Shown: one piece after another, positions 1 through 5,855 of the stretch | How positions within the stretch are numbered: position 1 is the stretch's first letter | How the letters are laid out: every line of letters begins with the position of its first letter | Source of the DNA: JBEKJU01 sp050011095 | GTDB taxonomy: Bacteria > Desulfobacterota > Syntrophorhabdia > Syntrophorhabdales > WCHB1-27 | Length of the DNA: 8,958 nucleotides | NCBI GenBank assembly: GCA_050011095.1 | Contig: JBEKJU010000138.1 | Location: 1-8,958, forward strand | Direction: 5' to 3' | Program-made: the position numbers and the translations under genes | Notes under the pieces: generated by a model | Seen by the model: the letters and a program-made list of their open reading frames with translations, nothing else | Databases searched by the model: none | What the model was told of the DNA's origin: nothing

Positions 1-432
1 GATCTTGCCGCTCTTCTGCTTGACCATGATCTTGAGTGCCTCCCTGGCGCAGAAAAAGACGCCCTGGAGGTCGATGTCCAGGACGGCGTTCCATTCCGCC
101 GTGGTGAACTCGTGCAGGAGTTTAGGCTGTGCCTCACAGACTCCCGCGTTATTGAAGAGGATATCCAGGCGGCCGAAAGTCTCGACCGTCTTCTCCATGA
201 GCCGGACACAATTGTCTTCCTTAGACACGTCACACAGGACAGCGGTGGCCTTGCGCCCCAGTCTCTCTACCTTCGCGACCGTCTCGTCCATGCCCTTTGT
301 GTCGATATCCGCGCAGACCACATCCGCCCCCGCCTCCGCCATCGCCTCGGCGAACATCCTGCCCAACCCGCTGGCAGCGCCCGTAACCACTGCGACCTTG
401 CCGTCTAACTCGAACATCTTGAAGGAATGCAT
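1..432 (-). CDS. SDR family NAD(P)-dependent oxidoreductase (C-terminus off the left edge)
   Basis: This is the first 144 residues of a short-chain dehydrogenase/reductase, which would interconvert an alcohol and a ketone or act on a related C-O bond using NAD(P)H. The Rossmann glycine motif TGAASGLG is at residues 17-24. Asp42/Asp44 at the end of the second beta strand suggest a preference for NAD(H). The structural motif NNAG is at 94-97. At the position where most classical SDRs have the active-site Asn of an NxxG motif, this protein has Asp121 (DLQG). The Ser-Tyr-Lys catalytic residues lie beyond the window edge, so activity cannot be judged. The start is fixed by a strong ribosome binding site (GGAGGTG at 443-437). 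It is the last visible gene of the minus-strand series, 49 bases after the previous SDR. The substrate is unknown; the neighbours suggest a hydroxyacyl or keto intermediate. The family call is firm. Confidence 0.9.
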   Translation of the reverse strand, partial: MHSFKMFELDGKVAVVTGAASGLGRMFAEAMAEAGADVVCADIDTKGMDETVAKVERLGRKATAVLCDVSKEDNCVRLMEKTVETFGRLDILFNNAGVCEAQPKLLHEFTTAEWNAVLDIDLQGVFFCAREALKIMVKQKSGKI

Positions 433-436
433 GTGG

Positions 437-443
437 CACCTCC
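437..443 (-). promoter_or_regulatory. Ribosome binding site of the truncated SDR
   Basis: On the minus strand GGAGGTG lies four bases before the ATG at 432-430 (six from the GGAGG core). This near-perfect Shine-Dalgarno sequence decides the start codon in preference to the in-frame ATG five codons later. Confidence 0.8.
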
Positions 444-481
444 TTTATAATGGTGTATGGTGATGCGAAGCTGTCGGACAT

Positions 482-1249
482 CTATCCCAATTGATTTCCG
501 CCGTCGACCATGTAGCTGCCACCTGTGCAAAATGCCGCATCATCGGATGCGAGAAAGAGCATGATATTCGCGACCTCCCGCGCCGACGCGGCCCGTTTGA
601 GAAGGGTAGCGCCCTCCAGGGCCTGCCTCCCCTGCTCGCGACTGCCCGGCGCAATGCCATCGGCGAGCTCGTCGATCATGGGTGTCTCGATGGGGCCGGG
701 ATGGATCGCATTCACCCTTATGCCAATGGGCGCGCCCTCGATGGCCGCCGTGCGCATCAGGCCCACGAGGGCGTGCTTGCTCGTCGAGTAGCCCGATATT
801 CCTCCGAACCCCTTTACCCCCGCAATAGATGAGGTGATTACGATGCTTCCCCCTTTTCGCTTCGCGATCTCGGGCATGGTGTATTTCAAACCCAGCCAGA
901 CGCCGCGAACATTAACCGCCATGACCCTGTCGAACACATCAATGGGGAATTCGACGATCGGTACAACCGGACCAAGGATCCCCGCGTTGGCGATATAGAT
1001 GTCGATCCCTCCAAAGTGTTCCACCGCCACCTTCACGTATCGCTCCGATTGTTCGGGATTGGAGACGTCCGCCACGGCGAAACCTGCCCGGTCGCTCCCC
1101 AGGGTCTCCACGGCCTTCTTCAGGAGTTCCTCCTCAACATCGACGAGAAGTACCCTCGCGCCCTCTTCAACGAACAGCGTGCCCGTCGCTAGTCCGATAC
1201 CCCGAGCACCACCTGTTACCACCGCCACCTTTCCATCAAGGCGTGACAT
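482..1249 (-). CDS. SDR family NAD(P)-dependent oxidoreductase, 255 aa
   Basis: This is a complete classical short-chain dehydrogenase/reductase of normal family length (about 250 residues), expected to be soluble. The cofactor glycine motif TGGARGIG is at 12-19, and Asp37 after beta 2 suggests NAD(H) rather than NADP(H). NAG is at 88-90 and the active-site Asn113 is in NVRG. The catalytic set is Ser141, Tyr154 and Lys158 (YSTSK). PGPIET is at 184-189 and the closing VDGG at 248-251, so the fold looks complete and active. A FabG-like or 3-hydroxyacyl-CoA dehydrogenase-like role is possible, but the sequence does not fix a substrate. It lies 129 bases after the CoA ligase and 49 bases before the second SDR. 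The two SDRs share little beyond family motifs, so they are not a recent duplication. Its ribosome binding site is a weak G run (1256-1261), poorer than those of its neighbours. Confidence 0.93.
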   Translation of the reverse strand: MSRLDGKVAVVTGGARGIGLATGTLFVEEGARVLLVDVEEELLKKAVETLGSDRAGFAVADVSNPEQSERYVKVAVEHFGGIDIYIANAGILGPVVPIVEFPIDVFDRVMAVNVRGVWLGLKYTMPEIAKRKGGSIVITSSIAGVKGFGGISGYSTSKHALVGLMRTAAIEGAPIGIRVNAIHPGPIETPMIDELADGIAPGSREQGRQALEGATLLKRAASAREVANIMLFLASDDAAFCTGGSYMVDGGNQLG

Positions 1250-1352
1250 GCTTGACCCCCCTTTTTTTATTTTGTGACTATTGCGCTGCGCGTGGTCTTA
1301 CTATAGCCGCACTCCCATCAGCCCCGGACCGCCTCTGCCTCACCTCCTCTTA

Positions 1353-1374
1353 CGTCCGCTGCCCGTCCGCTACC
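1353..1374. repeat. Two tandem 11-base direct repeats
   Basis: CGTCCGCTGCC (1353-1363) is followed directly by CGTCCGCTACC (1364-1374), with one mismatch. The pair sits just downstream of the CoA ligase stop codon, in the 129-base gap before the SDR gene. It may be a chance slippage product; I see no function for it. Confidence 0.5.
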
Positions 1375-1378
1375 ACTT

Positions 1379-2974
1379 TTATCTCGAAATCTGGATACCC
1401 GCCTTTTCCCTGTCCCAGGTGTTCGGCGTCACACCCGCCTCTTTGAGCAAATATTTCTGAACCCGCTCGGTCGGGGTTTTCGGCAGGCCTTCCATGAACT
1501 CCACATACCGGGGCACGGCGAAGTATGGCATCCGCTCGGCGGCCCATACGATCAGGTCTTCGGGACTCAGGGTCGCAGCGGGCTTCAGGACGACGCACGT
1601 CTTCACCTCGTCTTCGGCAAGCTCCGACTGTACGGCCACTGCGGCGGACTCGAGGACGGAGGGGTGCGAGTTGATCACCCGCTCCACCTCGAAGGAGGAG
1701 ATATTCTCGCCCCTCCTCCTGAGGGAGTCCTTCTTCCTGTCGACGAAATAGAAATAGCCGTCCTCGTCCATCCGCGCGAGGTCCCCCGTGTGGAACCACA
1801 GGTTGCGGTACGTCTCCAGGGTCTTGTCCGGCATGTTGTAGTATTCGAGCATCATCGTGTAGGGCTCTTTCGGTCGGAAGACGATCTCGCCGGGCTCGCC
1901 GACGGGTACTTCGTCGTCGCCCTCATCGACAAGTTTTATCTCGTAGACATCGAGCACCTTGCCGCAGGAGCCCGATCTTCTGTCGTCGAGAGAGACGTGG
2001 ATTGGGAGCCCGGTCTCGCTCATGCCGAAGCCTTCCATGCAGGTGCAGCCGAACCGCTTCTCGAACTGCTCCATGACGGCTTGGGGGCAGCCGCCGCCCA
2101 GGGCGATGCGGACGGGGTTATCGAGGTCATTTGGTTTCTCGGGCTGTTTCGTAAGGATCGGGATGACCGCGCCGAGGTAGTTGAACTGGGTGGCTCCGTA
2201 CTTGCGGATGTCATCCCAGAAACGGGAGGCGCTGAACTTGTCGGAGAGGACCATCTGGGCCTCCGCGATCAGGGCCGTCACTGTCGTGAGGCACTGCGCG
2301 TTGAAGTGGTAAAGCGGCAGGAAGGTGTAGAAGATATCATCCTTCGTGCCCTGGCGGAGTTTGAGGATTTCTTCCGCCACGACGATCCAGAACTTGTGGG
2401 GGCCGAGGGCTCCCTTCGAAAGACCGGTGGTTCCCGAGGTATAGATGATGTTCGCGGGGTCCCCTGGGTAGACCTCCACATCGACGGGCGTCTCGGGGGC
2501 ATTGAAGAACTCGTCGTAGCTCATCACCGGGATCTTCAACCCCTCTATCTCCTCCTTCCCGTAGTCCCCGAGGATTATGACCTTTTCCAGCTTCTTCAAA
2601 TCATCCTGGATGAGCGTCACCCGGTCGATATATTCCTTCGTGATCGCCAGTACCCTCGAATCCGACTGATCGATGATATGGCGGAGGAACTCTCCTTTAT
2701 ACGATGTATTGATGGGCACCTCGACCGCTCCGATCTTTGCGGAGCCGAACCAGAGGAAGACAAGCTCCGGGCAGTTGGGCATCATCATGCTCACCTTGTC
2801 ATTCTTGACGATTCCCATATTTTCGAATGCGTGAGCGCACCGGTTGGAAAACACGTTTATCTGGTCATACGTGAACGACTGATCCTTGAAGCGCAGAAAA
2901 ATTCTATCTTTGTTCTTGCGCGCCCGATCTTCGATCAACTTTCCGAGCACGCGTGGGGTGGATGTATCAACCAT
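1379..2974 (-). CDS. AMP-forming acyl-CoA ligase (CaiC/FadD-like ANL family), 531 aa
   Basis: This protein is expected to activate a carboxylic acid to its CoA thioester by way of an acyl-adenylate in the cytoplasm. The phosphate-binding motif YTSGTTGLSKG is at 178-188, the adenine/substrate motif GFGMSET at 315-321 and the ribose-binding HTGD at 395-398. The hinge is around Asp412-Arg-Lys, followed by RRRGENIS (419-426). The C-terminal motif PKTPTERVQK (498-507) has Arg504 where most ANL ligases carry the adenylation lysine; Lys507 is three residues later. Length is normal for single-domain ligases. The ligase resembles the crotonobetaine/carnitine-CoA and medium/long-chain acyl-CoA ligase group, but the substrate cannot be read from sequence. 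The start is set by GGAGGT at 2986-2981, six bases before the ATG. It is separated from the upstream Tm-1-like gene by 157 bases, so it could start its own transcription unit with the SDRs. Confidence 0.93.
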   Translation of the reverse strand: MVDTSTPRVLGKLIEDRARKNKDRIFLRFKDQSFTYDQINVFSNRCAHAFENMGIVKNDKVSMMMPNCPELVFLWFGSAKIGAVEVPINTSYKGEFLRHIIDQSDSRVLAITKEYIDRVTLIQDDLKKLEKVIILGDYGKEEIEGLKIPVMSYDEFFNAPETPVDVEVYPGDPANIIYTSGTTGLSKGALGPHKFWIVVAEEILKLRQGTKDDIFYTFLPLYHFNAQCLTTVTALIAEAQMVLSDKFSASRFWDDIRKYGATQFNYLGAVIPILTKQPEKPNDLDNPVRIALGGGCPQAVMEQFEKRFGCTCMEGFGMSETGLPIHVSLDDRRSGSCGKVLDVYEIKLVDEGDDEVPVGEPGEIVFRPKEPYTMMLEYYNMPDKTLETYRNLWFHTGDLARMDEDGYFYFVDRKKDSLRRRGENISSFEVERVINSHPSVLESAAVAVQSELAEDEVKTCVVLKPAATLSPEDLIVWAAERMPYFAVPRYVEFMEGLPKTPTERVQKYLLKEAGVTPNTWDREKAGIQISR

Positions 2975-2980
2975 GTCTTT

Positions 2981-2986
2981 ACCTCC
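2981..2986 (-). promoter_or_regulatory. Ribosome binding site of the acyl-CoA ligase
   Basis: GGAGGT on the minus strand lies six bases before the ATG at 2974-2972. It is a consensus-quality site that supports the chosen start. Confidence 0.8.
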
Positions 2987-3024
2987 TTTGGAAACAACCT
3001 TTTAGGAACGAACCGGCTCCCTGG

Positions 3025-3040
3025 TTATATAGTTTTTTTT
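3025..3040 (-). promoter_or_regulatory. Possible promoter -10 region with an A tract, upstream of the CoA ligase
   Basis: Reading the minus strand, an eight-A run (3040-3033) is followed by TATATAA (3031-3025), about 50 bases before the ligase ATG. That would give a short leader of about 40 bases. No good -35 hexamer lies 16-18 bases upstream, so this is only a candidate. It is the best promoter-like sequence I found in any gap and would allow the CoA ligase/SDR genes to be expressed apart from the carboxylase genes. Confidence 0.25.
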
Positions 3041-3118
3041 CGCTCACCTTCTGCTTCCCGCCCCGCTCCCGGACATCGAGGTACGCCTGAGAGCAGCTCT
3101 GAGGACCGGAAAGAAGGA

Positions 3119-3128
3119 CCCCCCCCCC
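3119..3128. repeat. Homopolymer of ten C (G on the coding strand)
   Basis: An uninterrupted ten-base C run lies three bases beyond the stop codon of the Tm-1-like gene, in the 157-base gap before the CoA ligase. Runs this long are prone to slippage in replication and to miscounting in assembly. It lies outside both reading frames, so a length change would not alter either protein. Confidence 0.85.
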
Positions 3129-3131
3129 GGC

Positions 3132-4355
3132 CTACATGTCCATCAGCGCGCAGAGCATCTTTGCCGCTTCTTCCGCAAAAAGGCCGTCCGTAATGTGCGC
3201 ATCCACTTCCCTGACCTCCACTCCGTTTTTGAGCCCCTGTTTCAAGGTCTCGAAAAAGGCCCGGTTCGCTTCAGGATCATCGAATTCCTTGTCCCATTTG
3301 TCGAGTATCGAGAGACCCTTCAGGGGGAAAATGACCCCTGTCCTCCCTTTTGCCTTATTTATCTTTTCAGCCATGACCTTGGCTACCTCGATCATTTCCT
3401 CCTTCTTCGTCCGTAAGACATATATGCCTGTACCGTGTACGTGGATGTGCTGACCCCTGAACCGCTCAAGGATCTTGTCGGGCGATCCGTAGATTATATG
3501 GTCGATATTCCCAGGGGCTATGAGTTGGGGTATACCTTTCCTGCCTGCCCCCTCCAGTCTCCCCGGCCCGGCGTCGCCCCATCCCCGGTAGAGGTTGTCG
3601 ACGACCTCGTTGGTAGAGAGGTCGAAGACACCCTGGACCAGTCCCTGATCGATCATTTCTTCCATGGCTGCGCCGCCGACCCCGTTAGAGTGGAATATAA
3701 CGGTTTCATAACCCCTTGTTTCTAGCTCTTTTTTCACCTGCAGACAGCAGTTTGTCGTGCCGCCGAGCGTCGTCATCCCGATGAGCGGCTTCTGGGATGC
3801 TTTCACCTCACCTACGGCGACCATCCCCATGAGGGCGCCCGCCGCCTGTTTGAGCGCTACCTCGGTGACCCTGTTCAGGCCCGCGATGTCGGCGATGGAC
3901 GATATCAGCACAACGTCCTTGGTTCCTATATAGGCGCGCGTGTCGCCGGACGCGACGGTGGAGAGCATCACCTTGGGCAGGCCGAAGGGAAGCGACCTCA
4001 TGATTCTCGTTCCCAGCGTCGTCCCCATGGTTCCCCCCAGGGAGATGACGCCCTGCAGCTTGTCCGCCCTATGGAACTGCTCGCAGATACGGATCGCCCC
4101 GTCGGCCATCACTTCCATCATGCGGTTTTCCTCCCCACCCGCTCCCATCGCGAGAAGCTCGCTCATGGTGCTTCCCCCACGTGCAGCGACGTCTTCCCTG
4201 GAAAAATCAGGCGAAAAGGCCAAGGTACCCCTATATCCCGTGCCGACGTCGACCGTCGTCACCATGTAGCCGTTCTGCTCGAGCACGTTCTTGACGTAAA
4301 GAGACTCCTCCCCTTTCGTATCGAGGGTCCCCACAAGGACAATGTTCTTTTTCAT
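3132..4355 (-). CDS. Tm-1-like ATP-binding domain protein (UPF0261 family), 407 aa
   Basis: This is a full-length member of the UPF0261/Tm-1-like family, named after the N-terminal domain of the tomato mosaic virus resistance protein Tm-1. I know of no settled biochemical role for bacterial members. Family hallmarks visible are GTLDTKG (9-15), the glycine/threonine loop GGTMGTTLGT (107-116), STVASGDTRAYIG (132-144), a second-domain FHSNGVGGAAMEEM (221-234), DLSTNE (245-250) and PGNIDHI (281-287). No signal peptide or membrane segment is seen, so it is probably cytoplasmic. Its ATG overlaps the stop codon of the biotin carboxylase by four bases (ATGA), and its purine-rich ribosome binding site lies inside the end of that gene. 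The two proteins should therefore be made in linked amounts, which implies a job connected with the carboxylase or its product. Family membership is firm; function is unknown. Confidence 0.92.
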   Translation of the reverse strand: MKKNIVLVGTLDTKGEESLYVKNVLEQNGYMVTTVDVGTGYRGTLAFSPDFSREDVAARGGSTMSELLAMGAGGEENRMMEVMADGAIRICEQFHRADKLQGVISLGGTMGTTLGTRIMRSLPFGLPKVMLSTVASGDTRAYIGTKDVVLISSIADIAGLNRVTEVALKQAAGALMGMVAVGEVKASQKPLIGMTTLGGTTNCCLQVKKELETRGYETVIFHSNGVGGAAMEEMIDQGLVQGVFDLSTNEVVDNLYRGWGDAGPGRLEGAGRKGIPQLIAPGNIDHIIYGSPDKILERFRGQHIHVHGTGIYVLRTKKEEMIEVAKVMAEKINKAKGRTGVIFPLKGLSILDKWDKEFDDPEANRAFFETLKQGLKNGVEVREVDAHITDGLFAEEAAKMLCALMDM

Positions 4356-5854
4356 CCTCTTCCCCTCCCCGCCGTCTTCGATTGGTCTTGAGTGCTCAAA
4401 TACCCTTGGATGACTGACGCCGATATCGCGGCAATCCTTTTTTTGTCGTCAGCCATATAAGAGACTTTCGCCTCCAAGGGCTTCTCCCGCTCCATTATGC
4501 GCTTTATGTCGTCGATCAGCGTCGTCTCGGTGTCGACGAAATGCGTCCCCAGCGCCCCCTCCACAAAACGGGGATTTTCCATGACCGCCTTGTGAAATGG
4601 AATGTTGCTCTTGACGCCGGCGATGATGTACTCGTAGAGGACGCGCTTCATCCGCTCAATCGCCTCTTTCCTGTCCCTCCCCCAGGCGATGAGCTTCGCT
4701 ATCATGGGATCGTAAAATGGGGGTATCGTGTAGGAGGTGTAAACACCGCTGTCCACCCTGATGCCCGGCCCCCCCGGGGAATAGTAGCTCTTGATTCTGC
4801 CCGGTGTGGGAACAAAATCATTCAAAGGGTCTTCGGCATTGATACGGCACTCGATGGCGCTACCATTTATCCGGACGTCCTCCTGGCTGTAGGCAAGGGG
4901 GAGACCGGATGCGATCCTTATCTGTTCCTTGACGATATCGATGCCCGTCACCATCTCTGTCACGGGATGCTCGACCTGCACCCTGGCGTTGACTTCAAGG
5001 AAATAAAACCGCCCTTCGGAAAAAAGGAATTCCACCGTTCCGGCGCCTTCGTAGCCGACCCATCTCGCGGCGTTCGCCGCAATCTCTCCCATCTCCTTTC
5101 GTACTTCCGGCGTCACAGCCGGAGAGGGAGATTCCTCGATGAGTTTCTGATGGCGTCGCTGGGTGGAGCATTCCCGCTCCCCCAGGTGGATGACATTTCC
5201 CTTTGAATCTCCCAGTATCTGAAACTCGATATGCCGGGGATTGGGAAGGTACTTCTCAATATACACATCACAGGACCCGAAGGTCGTCGTTGCAATCGCC
5301 TGGGTGGACTCGAGCGCCTTCAGCAGCTCACCCTCGTTCGGTACTATCGTCATCCCGATACCGCCTCCCCCGCCCGAGGGCTTGATAATGAGCGGGTACC
5401 CGATGTCCCCGGCAATAGCCTTCGCTTCGTCACACTGCGTCACACAGTCGTCGGTACCCGGCACGACGGGGACCTTCGCCTTGATCATCTCGCGCCGCGC
5501 GCCCACCTTATCGCCCATGAGCTCAAGGACGCGGCTCGAAGGCCCGATGAATTTTATCCCCTCCCGTTCGCACGCCTTCGCAAACCGGGGATTTTCGGCA
5601 AGGAAGCCATACCCTGGGTGTATTGCGTCCGCCCTGCTTTGGTGCGCCACCTCGATCACTTTTTCGATATTTAGATAGCTCAGGCTCGCTGGGGGAGGAC
5701 CGATGAAATACGCTTCGTCCGCGTATTTCGTGAATAGCGCCTCCCTGTCCGCCTCGGAAAAGATCGCCACCGAAGGAAGGCCCATCTCCCGGCATGCCCG
5801 CATGACCCGTATTGCTATTTCACCGCGATTCGCGACGAGAATCTTTTTGACCAT
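4352..5854 (-). CDS. Biotin carboxylase subunit (AccC/PycA type), 500 aa
   Basis: This subunit is expected to use ATP and bicarbonate to carboxylate biotin on the carrier domain encoded just upstream. The N-terminal domain begins with the typical ILVANRGEIAIR (5-16). The ATP-grasp part shows Lys116, Lys158 with the glycine loop GGGGGIGM (161-168), His208, ERECS (226-230) and Lys237. Metal ligands Glu275 and Glu287 are present, as are Asn289, Arg291, Glu295 (in VEHPVTEM) and Arg337 (CRINAEDP). These match E. coli AccC positions almost one for one, so the enzyme should be active. The length of 500 residues, with a tail after the THFVDTE stretch (about 467-473), is closer to PycA-type subunits than to the ~450-residue AccC. 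The gene starts one base after the carboxyltransferase stop codon and has only a weak ribosome binding site, which points to translational coupling. Which acceptor is carboxylated depends on the unusual carboxyltransferase partner. Confidence 0.94.
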   Translation of the reverse strand: MVKKILVANRGEIAIRVMRACREMGLPSVAIFSEADREALFTKYADEAYFIGPPPASLSYLNIEKVIEVAHQSRADAIHPGYGFLAENPRFAKACEREGIKFIGPSSRVLELMGDKVGARREMIKAKVPVVPGTDDCVTQCDEAKAIAGDIGYPLIIKPSGGGGGIGMTIVPNEGELLKALESTQAIATTTFGSCDVYIEKYLPNPRHIEFQILGDSKGNVIHLGERECSTQRRHQKLIEESPSPAVTPEVRKEMGEIAANAARWVGYEGAGTVEFLFSEGRFYFLEVNARVQVEHPVTEMVTGIDIVKEQIRIASGLPLAYSQEDVRINGSAIECRINAEDPLNDFVPTPGRIKSYYSPGGPGIRVDSGVYTSYTIPPFYDPMIAKLIAWGRDRKEAIERMKRVLYEYIIAGVKSNIPFHKAVMENPRFVEGALGTHFVDTETTLIDDIKRIMEREKPLEAKVSYMADDKKRIAAISASVIQGYLSTQDQSKTAGRGRG

Positions 5855-5855
5855 C

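Noticed and set aside
230..481. An 83-codon minus-strand frame overlapping the start of the truncated SDR
   Set aside because: It is out of frame with the SDR, whose start has a consensus ribosome binding site and a Rossmann motif. The translation is low-complexity Gly/Arg.
1341..1350. Excellent Shine-Dalgarno-like AGAGGAGGTG on the minus strand after the CoA ligase
   Set aside because: No ATG, GTG or TTG lies at a suitable distance. The first ATG is over 20 bases on and opens a frame of only five codons.
3119..3128. Frameshift hotspot that alters the end of the Tm-1-like protein
   Set aside because: The C run lies beyond the TAG stop at 3134-3132, so changes in its length do not affect the reading frame.
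1664..3193. A 509-codon open frame on the plus strand opposite the CoA ligase
   Set aside because: It is the antisense of a clearly recognisable ligase with intact motifs. Its translation is rich in Asp, Glu, Val, Leu and Arg with no family motif, as expected for an antisense frame in GC-rich DNA.
4541..5206. A 221-codon plus-strand open frame inside the biotin carboxylase gene
   Set aside because: It runs antisense to conserved biotin carboxylase motifs and shows no domain or good ribosome binding site of its own.
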